In this document: positions 58,094 through 64,000 of the stretch, piece after piece
How positions within the stretch are numbered: position 1 is the stretch's first letter
Layout of the letters: every line of letters starts with the position of its first letter
Origin: CAVSWT01 sp963746735
GTDB taxonomy: Bacteria; Bacteroidota; Ignavibacteria; Ignavibacteriales; Ignavibacteriaceae
NCBI GenBank assembly: GCA_963746735.1
Contig: CAVVCO010000028.1
Coordinates: 1 to 64,000 of the forward strand
Direction: 5' to 3'
DNA: 64,000 nt
Notes under the pieces: model-generated
Seen by the model: the letters and a program-made list of their open reading frames with translations, nothing else
Databases searched by the model: none
Told to the model about the DNA's origin: nothing
Made by a program: the position numbers and the translations under genes

Positions 58094-60566
58094 TATATCT
58101 CCCTGCTGAAATTAAATTTGCGAAAATTCTATAAGCACCGGGAACTCCATCCGGCAATTGTCTAAACCAGGCAAAAGCAGTATATATAAATATTCCTTTT
58201 CCATAACGAGTAAAAAGCGTTCCGCCTTTTAAATCATTTTCTCCCGGATCATGACCTGAGAAAATCGGCTGATATTTATCATCCCATTTATTTGCAAAAT
58301 ATAATCCCCTCTCCTGTACCCATCCATTAAAATCATCTTCCGAAATCTTATTCGGGAAATTCAGAAGCTGATTATTAGGATCAACAAAGTCTATTTTTGC
58401 ATCTTCATCAGTAATGCGGTCGTTGCTTAGTGAAACCGGATACGGGCCTATTTCATTTACCTGTAAATCTCGCGGCCTGCTGTATTGAACGATTAATGTT
58501 CCGCCGTTCTTTACATACTCCATTAAGTTCGGCTGATAATACTTAATTTGTTCATCAGTATTATAAAAACGAATGCCTGCAATGATAACATCAAATTTAG
58601 ATAAGTTTGATTCTTGAAGTGAACTGTTATCAAGCATTGTTACTTTATATCCCATGTCTCTAAGGCAATTGGGGATATCATCCCCCGAACCCATCAAGTA
58701 GCCAATATTCTCGGCATATTTTTTAATATCAAGCCTGACAAGCTTAACTTCACTTTCAGGGAAATAAACTTCATGCGGTATATGAGGATAGGAAATTTCC
58801 ACAAGCCCTTTGCTGTAGTCTTTTCCGTTTACATTCATAACAATTTTTGCAGACACTTCACTTTGATTTTTCGGCGGAGTAATATTAAATGATATTGTCT
58901 GTTCGTCATATTTATTTTTAAGTGAAAATGAAATTTCCGAAGGATCAACTTTCCATCCATCTAGACCTTGAATAGAAACTTTCCCATTAACATCAGGAGA
59001 ATTACTCATTAATTTAATTTGAATTTCTTTGGAATTATTATCCGGGAAGATCATTACTTTATTAATTACATTTGCAGTAACTGGTGGACGAATTTCAAAC
59101 TGCCGATACTTTTCACCTTCTACATGATCATTCCATCTATATTGCAGAGGAACTTCATATTCTAATTTTTCACCGTTGAATTCAAAATAAAACTTAACCG
59201 GTATGGAAGGCGGATTTTCTGCTAAACCGATCAACTGCTGGTCTTCTACATTAAAAATTCCTTTTGAAGGTTTTTCAACTAACCAATACGGCTGCGATAT
59301 TGGATAAGAAGATGGAATTTGAATTGAGCTTTCAATTGAAACCGGGTCATTATTTTTTAAGGATGAATTGATATCTTTATCAGATTTAACAGTCGGGAAT
59401 TCAATCTTTACTAATTTTATATTTTGATCGGACCTGTTTACAAATGTTGATTTAATATTTACCATATCGCCCGGCGCAGCAGAATAATCATCTGCAATAG
59501 CTTCCATCCATAAGCCGCAGCATGATTGAATAATATTTAAAAGCTCTTTCTTCTTTACATCAACCCAATAGTTATTTTTAATTTTATTCATCTCATCATA
59601 AACTTGAAGCAGTGCATTTACTGAAGCCGCAGGTTTATCAGCATTAAATGATTTTATTATTTCACTTATATGCTGCCCAATTACTTTGCCGTTTGGCACT
59701 CTTTCCCAGGTAGTGTTTATACCATCAAAAATATCTTTGCTTGCCGGCTCGCCATTTAATAATTGAAAATATTCATACCGTGAACCGCGGGAACCTGAAA
59801 TTCCAAACCCCTGGCTTTTATGCATTGAACGGCTTAATGCCGCAATCTCAGTGTAAGATTTAGCAAGAAGCGGATTGTAATCTCCTACATCAACTTTGAG
59901 TAATTTGCTTTGTTCTGATTCGGAAGGCCTCCAGCTATTCCAGAATATTCTTTTTGCCTGCCAGGGCTTTACATATTTAAGCTGATCAGGGAATATATTC
60001 GGATCGGCAGCATCTTTAAAAGCTTCCTGAGCAAGTAAAGCTGATGCTGTATGATTTCCATGTCCGCCGGAACCATCGCCTAAAAAGCGGGTAACGATTA
60101 TATCCGGCCGGTATTTTCTAATTACCCAAACAACATCTTTAAGAATATCTTCCTTTCCCCAAAATTGAAATGTTTCATCAACAGATTTTGAATAACCAAA
60201 ATCTAATGCACGTGAAAAATATTGTTCACCGCCGTCAATTTTTCTTGCCTGCAATAATTCCTGCGTTCTAAGAATTCCAATCTCAACTCCCTTTTCCGGC
60301 CCGATTAAATTTTGTCCGCCGCTTCCTCTTGTAAGTGAAAGATAAGCAGATCTATATTTTCTTCCTTCAGAAAAGTAAGCCATCAAACCTGTGTTTTCAT
60401 CATCAGGATGTGCAGCAATGTATAATACACTTCCCAGAACATTTAACTTTTCTAGAGCTAATTTTAATTCACCGGTGTTATCAATTTTAACCGGTTGAGA
60501 AAAGACAGTCGAATGGATTAATAATAAAAATATTAGAGTATTAATATTTAGGAGTAATTTTTTCAA
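58074..60566 (-). CDS. PIG-L family deacetylase fused to a GATase1-like C-terminal domain
   Basis: 830 residues. Signal peptide (to 23, VFSQP). PIG-L/LmbE zinc deacetylase at about 40-250: AAHPDDE (53-57, metal ligands), then HGNHTASALLAQEA with a third His. About 330-620 is beta-sandwich (two Ig-like/bacterial N-acetylgalactosamine-deacetylase-type) sequence. The last ~200 residues (GYKVTMLDNSSLQ, FDVIIAGIRFYNTDEQ, NGGTLIVQYSR, GKGIFIYTAFAWFRQLP) are a catalytically silent glutamine-amidotransferase-like domain as seen in ThuA-like proteins. Probably de-N-acetylates a sugar in the periplasm. Operon with the small membrane protein and SSS symporter downstream. Confidence 0.85.
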   Translation of the reverse strand: MKKLLLNINTLIFLLLIHSTVFSQPVKIDNTGELKLALEKLNVLGSVLYIAAHPDDENTGLMAYFSEGRKYRSAYLSLTRGSGGQNLIGPEKGVEIGILRTQELLQARKIDGGEQYFSRALDFGYSKSVDETFQFWGKEDILKDVVWVIRKYRPDIIVTRFLGDGSGGHGNHTASALLAQEAFKDAADPNIFPDQLKYVKPWQAKRIFWNSWRPSESEQSKLLKVDVGDYNPLLAKSYTEIAALSRSMHKSQGFGISGSRGSRYEYFQLLNGEPASKDIFDGINTTWERVPNGKVIGQHISEIIKSFNADKPAASVNALLQVYDEMNKIKNNYWVDVKKKELLNIIQSCCGLWMEAIADDYSAAPGDMVNIKSTFVNRSDQNIKLVKIEFPTVKSDKDINSSLKNNDPVSIESSIQIPSSYPISQPYWLVEKPSKGIFNVEDQQLIGLAENPPSIPVKFYFEFNGEKLEYEVPLQYRWNDHVEGEKYRQFEIRPPVTANVINKVMIFPDNNSKEIQIKLMSNSPDVNGKVSIQGLDGWKVDPSEISFSLKNKYDEQTISFNITPPKNQSEVSAKIVMNVNGKDYSKGLVEISYPHIPHEVYFPESEVKLVRLDIKKYAENIGYLMGSGDDIPNCLRDMGYKVTMLDNSSLQESNLSKFDVIIAGIRFYNTDEQIKYYQPNLMEYVKNGGTLIVQYSRPRDLQVNEIGPYPVSLSNDRITDEDAKIDFVDPNNQLLNFPNKISEDDFNGWVQERGLYFANKWDDKYQPIFSGHDPGENDLKGGTLFTRYGKGIFIYTAFAWFRQLPDGVPGAYRIFANLISAGRYNEHPAN

Positions 60567-60602
60567 TTCTATTTATTTCCAATTATAATTATTGTTTTGA
60601 AG

Positions 60603-60623
60603 AGACGCTCCGGTGGAGCGTCT
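60603..60623. repeat. Palindrome GACGCTCC...GGAGCGTC
   Basis: Eight-base arms with a 3-base loop, flanked by AGA/TCT. Its near twin is at 60758; the pair brackets the PIG-L/DUF2911 gap. Confidence 0.75.
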
Positions 60624-60670
60624 TGAATAAGAAATTTATATATAAAGTAACTTACATATGACACTTAAAT

Positions 60671-60700
60671 AAACCCGATTTCTTTGAGAAATCGGGTTTA
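60671..60700. terminator. Strong hairpin, likely terminator
   Basis: AAACCCGATTTCT and AGAAATCGGGTTT form a perfect 13-base stem with a 3-base loop; downstream on the minus strand there is only a short T stretch. Lies 100 bases after the DUF2911 gene. Confidence 0.6.
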
Positions 60701-60757
60701 TATCTGCATGCTTTGCGAAATATGATTAAATAAATTATATGAACATGATTTTAATTT

Positions 60758-60778
60758 AGACGCTTCACCGAAGCGTCT
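60758..60778. repeat. Palindrome GACGCTTC...GAAGCGTC
   Basis: Eight-base arms with loop ACC, flanked by AGA/TCTCTACC. Resembles the GTAGAGACGC...GCGTCTCTAC repeats common in Bacteroidota and associated with RAYT transposases. Confidence 0.75.
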
Positions 60779-60800
60779 CTACCAATTTATATTTTAATTT

Positions 60801-61388
60801 CTACTCAACTACAGCAACTTTAAAAGGCACTCTTAATTTTTCCCACTGAAGATAAGCAGTGCATGAAGTACCTGCCAAATCATCAAAGCCGTAAGTCAGC
60901 CATTCAGTCATAGGTGCTTTTACTGGAGTTACTGTTATTCTTAATGCATCTTTAGTTTTATCATAGTTAAAACTTCCCCACTGTTTTGCGTCTTTATTAA
61001 ATATCACAGTCCAATCTTTTTCAGAAGGAATAAAGTGCATACTATAAATTCCTGCCGGCAGCTTTTGTCCGTTAATCATTACATCTTTACTAACTTCAAA
61101 TGTAGTTGCTTCATTAGCACCGCCGCGCCATGGAAATGCTTTATTGCCTGATTCTTTGTCTCCGGGTGCAAGGCCGTAAGGAACTAGTTTACCCCAAATT
61201 TCTCTTCCTTTAACTCCAGGCCGGCTGTATACTATTGAAATATCGGTATCAATTCCAATTGTTTGTGATACTCCTGCTTTAAGGCTTGCTCTTATTTTTT
61301 TACCCTGCTGAGCTTGAGTTGCGAATGATAAAAATGCAATCAGAGTAATGATATAAATCACCCCACTGAAAAGTTTGGACTGTTTCAT
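60801..61388 (-). CDS. DUF2911 family exported protein
   Basis: 195 residues. Signal peptide (to about residue 27), then the DUF2911 core: IVYSRPGVKGREIWGKLVPYG, WRGGANEATTFEVSKDVMINGQKLPAGIYSMHFIP, and a terminal beta pattern. Function unknown; common in Bacteroidota. It is transcribed alone. Confidence 0.9.
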   Translation of the reverse strand: MKQSKLFSGVIYIITLIAFLSFATQAQQGKKIRASLKAGVSQTIGIDTDISIVYSRPGVKGREIWGKLVPYGLAPGDKESGNKAFPWRGGANEATTFEVSKDVMINGQKLPAGIYSMHFIPSEKDWTVIFNKDAKQWGSFNYDKTKDALRITVTPVKAPMTEWLTYGFDDLAGTSCTAYLQWEKLRVPFKVAVVE

Positions 61389-61554
61389 AGTTTCCTCTTA
61401 ATTTAATTTGGATTTGTGACTGCTATAATATAAATGTTTAAGATTAGAATAAAGATATTAATTAAAATACACTGAAATATTTTGAGGTAAGTTTATCAAA
61501 GATATATTTATTTATACAGAGATTTCTGAACAATTAGTTTTAAATAACTCAGAC

Positions 61555-61625
61555 TGTCACACTAAGCGAGTCGAAGTGTGAATTCCGGTTAAATTTTAAT
61601 CCTTCGATAAACTCAGGATGACAGA
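61555..61625. repeat. Palindromic repeat pair
   Basis: TGTCACACT...AGTCGAAGTGTGA, then TCCTTCGATAAACTCAGGATGACA. Single copies of the GTCACAC/TTCGATAA-type repeat seen also near 57840. Lies between DUF2911 and the LytTR gene. Confidence 0.65.
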
Positions 61626-61658
61626 CATAAAAGTAATTTTTCAGAAGTCTCTACACAT

Positions 61659-62414
61659 TTATTTATCCATCCACTCTTTAAATGCCGACGATCTTTCAAC
61701 ACTAACCAAAGCCTCAACATCTTTCGGCTCGGGTGGATCTAATTCAATTTTAATTCTTGACCGGGAATATGGAATCATGTTTTTTATTGCAGAAAATGAA
61801 ATGATTATTTTCCTGTTAATGCGGAAAAATCTTTCCGGGTTTAACACTTCCTGTAGTTTGTCTAATGTGTAATCAATCGGATAAGTATTATTCTGGGCTG
61901 TGGTAAGAAAAACATTTTTATCTAAAGCATAAAAGTAGGCAACTTCTTCAATTTCAACTTTTTTTATTTTTTGCCCGTATTGTACAAGAAATCTTTTTTT
62001 AAATCCAACATCTCTCTGCTGAATGCTTTTCATAATCTCTTCAAAATCCATTAAGAAAGAGGATTTTATATTCTTAAACTTGTTTAAACTTTCACGCAGT
62101 TCGTTCTTTTTAACCGGCTTTAGAAGATAATCAATGCTGTTTAGTTTGAATGCCTTTATTGCGTATTGATCATAAGCAGTTGTGAATATTATGGGAATAT
62201 CAATTTCAATATTTTCAAAAATTGAAAAGCTCAATCCATCTTCAAGCTGAATATCAAGAAAGATCAAATCGGGTTTATTCCGGCGCAGCCATTTTACCGA
62301 CTGCTCAATTGATATAAGTTTTGCCGAAATTTCAATTGAAGGATCAATTTCATGAATTAATTCTTCAAGTCTTTCTGCGGCTAATTTTTCATCCTCTATT
62401 ATTACTGCATTCAT
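61659..62414 (-). CDS. LytTR-family response regulator
   Basis: 251 residues. A receiver domain with the phospho-Asp in LIFLDIQLEDG, and KPVKK at the conserved Lys. The LytTR DNA-binding domain follows (KKVEIEEVAYFYALDKNVFLTT, RFFRINRKIIIS). 37 bases after the sensor kinase gene; the two form a two-component pair. Targets unknown. Confidence 0.92.
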   Translation of the reverse strand: MNAVIIEDEKLAAERLEELIHEIDPSIEISAKLISIEQSVKWLRRNKPDLIFLDIQLEDGLSFSIFENIEIDIPIIFTTAYDQYAIKAFKLNSIDYLLKPVKKNELRESLNKFKNIKSSFLMDFEEIMKSIQQRDVGFKKRFLVQYGQKIKKVEIEEVAYFYALDKNVFLTTAQNNTYPIDYTLDKLQEVLNPERFFRINRKIIISFSAIKNMIPYSRSRIKIELDPPEPKDVEALVSVERSSAFKEWMDK

Positions 62415-62451
62415 GATTCAATTTAAATTATTTTGAATTGCCGTGATAAAT

Positions 62452-63498
62452 TTATTCAATTTCCAATAAAGGAATTTTTGCTGTATAATTATTTACAGAA
62501 ATAGAAAATTGTGGCTGTTCATTACTCAAGAATTCATATCTTTTTTTAAGATTGCTTATCCCCACTCCTTTTGAATCTGATAAATTTATCTTTGGCTGCA
62601 GATTGTTAATCATAATCAAAACATTATCTTCGTTATATATTTTAATCTTGAGCGGGTTATCAACAGAAGCTTTATTATGCTTAAATGCGTTTTCTAATAA
62701 AGTTTGCAGCGCAAGCGGCGGAACAATTTTATTCAGCTTTGACGCTTCGACATTTATTTCAACATTTACAGAATTTTCAAATCGTATTTTCTGCAAATAC
62801 AAAAATGACTTTGCAAATTCAATTTCTTCTCTAAGCTCAACAACTGGCTTTTCTATTACATCCAGGGTATATCTATAAACAGAAGAAAATTCGTCAACAA
62901 ATTCTTGCGCCTTTTGAGAGTCTTTTTTAATTAATGATGATAGCACATTTAAGCTGTTAAATAAAAAATGAGGATTGAGCTGACTCTTGAGCGTTTCAAA
63001 TCTTATTTGTGAATTTTCTCTTTCAAGTCGTTCTGCTTTTACTAATGACTGCTGGTTTCGCTTGAACCAAATAATCGCCTCAATAAAAGTTATAAGGAGG
63101 AGGTTAATTAAAGAAGTTATTAATGAATTATTAATTACGTTTTTCATTAAACCATCTTTATACGGCATTAGTGATCCGGCAACGATAGTTACTAATGAGC
63201 CAATAATTATCCCTGTAAAAATTGTAAGAATAAACTCGGCTGGTATTCTGAGAATTAGTTTTTCCGGCGTGGGGAATATTCTATCAAGCCTGTTTATTGT
63301 TTGAATATCTAGATAAACAAGCATTAAAGCAAAAATAAAACTAAACGATGTTCCGATAGCAAGTCGTATAAGGTAGTTTCCAATATTCGGCACTACAATA
63401 TAGCCTGTAACATAATTGTATGTAATAATTATCAGTTGAACGAAGAACGCCAGCAGTAAAACTGTTAGGATGGTATATTTATTTAATTTCATTTTCAC
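62452..63498 (-). CDS. Sensor histidine kinase (LytS-type, His_kinase family)
   Basis: 348 residues with four or five membrane helices (6-30, 43-62, 95-115, 126-145). The His-kinase core follows: FETLKSQLNPHFLFNSLNVLSSLI with the phospho-His in LNPHFLFNSLN, then the ATPase N-box PPLALQTLLENAFKHNKAS and G-box GVGISNLKKRYEF. Cognate of the LytTR regulator directly downstream. Confidence 0.92.
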   Translation of the reverse strand: MKMKLNKYTILTVLLLAFFVQLIIITYNYVTGYIVVPNIGNYLIRLAIGTSFSFIFALMLVYLDIQTINRLDRIFPTPEKLILRIPAEFILTIFTGIIIGSLVTIVAGSLMPYKDGLMKNVINNSLITSLINLLLITFIEAIIWFKRNQQSLVKAERLERENSQIRFETLKSQLNPHFLFNSLNVLSSLIKKDSQKAQEFVDEFSSVYRYTLDVIEKPVVELREEIEFAKSFLYLQKIRFENSVNVEINVEASKLNKIVPPLALQTLLENAFKHNKASVDNPLKIKIYNEDNVLIMINNLQPKINLSDSKGVGISNLKKRYEFLSNEQPQFSISVNNYTAKIPLLEIE

Positions 63499-63604
63499 AC
63501 TTCAAAATTCGTTAAAAAGATTTTAAGATGCTTGCTTTTTTGTTTGTTATTCTAAGTAGCGAAGTGACTTAAAATCTCACTCACACAATGACAAGCTAAC
63601 ATTC

Positions 63605-64000
63605 TTAGAAAGACCAAGATAATCCAACACCAACAGAAACATAATTTAGTTGAATAGATGCACTCACATTGTCAATATCAATATCTCTTGATAAAGAGCG
63701 ATATCTGATAGTTGGGAGCAAGAAAAAACTATCACTCAAAGGAATCTCCAAACCTGCTTCAGCCTGCCAGCCAAGTCCATGCCCTGAGTCAATAATTATA
63801 TCACCATCATTATTTTCGATTTCGATATGGTTGTATGTTCCGCCAGCCCTAACAAGATATTTAATATCTGATTCTCCGATTGGATGAATGAATTGTAAAC
63901 CAAAAGTGTATCCGGTTTCCTCGAAACTTGCATCTGATCCGGAAAATGATTGAGCTGCTTGAAAATGATTCCAGCTCCACCCGGCATAAGCTGCAAGGTG
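63605..64000 (-). CDS. Outer-membrane beta-barrel protein (5' end cut by window)
   Basis: 132 residues run from the right edge to a stop at 63605. Alternating beta strands (WSWNHFQAAQSFSG, YTFGLQFIHPIGESDIKYLVRAGGTYN, QAEAGLEIPLSDSFFLLPTIRYR) and terminal GVGLSWSF, as in small barrel proteins of the OmpA/OprF or outer-membrane protein beta-barrel kind. No plug or peptidoglycan domain is visible. Just upstream of the LytS/LytTR pair on the same strand. Confidence 0.75.
   Translation of the reverse strand, partial: HLAAYAGWSWNHFQAAQSFSGSDASFEETGYTFGLQFIHPIGESDIKYLVRAGGTYNHIEIENNDGDIIIDSGHGLGWQAEAGLEIPLSDSFFLLPTIRYRSLSRDIDIDNVSASIQLNYVSVGVGLSWSF

Overview
AT-rich bacterial DNA, most likely from a member of the Ignavibacteria (Bacteroidota/Chlorobiota group). 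The main evidence is the type IX secretion C-terminal sorting domains with the NYPNPFNPST signature (near 31300 and 39590) and their terminal VKKMLLLK-like ends. DUF2911, HYC_CC_PP and DUF6090 proteins, a Bacteroidota-style LytS/LytTR pair, and many RAYT/REP-type intergenic palindromes agree with this. The assignment is inference; no rRNA gene is present.

Layout. 1-5 kb: a tight minus-strand operon (DUF2064 transferase-like protein, outer-membrane porin, Na+/solute symporter, radical SAM/SPASM protein, atypical metallophosphoesterase) that looks like an uncharacterised uptake-and-modification system. 5.1-7.4 kb: an exported protein with a GH113-like TIM barrel behind a degenerate peptidase-like region. 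7.7-18.2 kb: housekeeping and scattered genes (uvrC, L,D-transpeptidase, PNPOx-like, cupin, NYN nuclease, NhaC antiporter, SixA phosphatase, SRP RNA, orphan DNA methyltransferase). 18.2-21.8 kb: a large hybrid histidine kinase. 21.9-30 kb: a plus-strand tricarboxylate operon (isocitrate-type dehydrogenase, HD-like protein, aconitase-like hydratase, MmgE/PrpD protein, citrate lyase CitD-CitE-CitF). 30-31.6 kb: a T9SS-secreted protein. 31.6-38 kb: TetR-controlled TolC/MFP/RND efflux operon. 38-51.2 kb: a copper/heavy-metal and cytochrome island (cytochrome c, Met-rich protein, Met/His-rich T9SS protein, CcmF, heavy-metal-binding domain protein, CusA-CusB-CusC, HYC_CC_PP). 51.5-56 kb: gene-poor, with a DnaQ-like exonuclease, DUF6090 and STAS-like proteins, a decayed RAYT transposase and dense palindromic repeats. 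56-61.4 kb: SSS symporter, 48-residue membrane protein and PIG-L deacetylase operon, then DUF2911. 61.6-64 kb: LytTR regulator, its sensor kinase and a partial outer-membrane barrel.

A recurring property is the large number of single-base frameshifts in otherwise well-conserved genes: PNPOx, hybrid kinase, citE, citF, two T9SS proteins, cusA, cusB, SSS symporter and two small Cys proteins. Several are homopolymer under-calls; three are consistent with A6 read as A5. I therefore annotate most of these as single reconstructed genes and suspect consensus error. A few lesions (a fused chimera at 7.7-8.3 kb, the RAYT deletion, stop codons in a zinc-ribbon gene) look like real decay.
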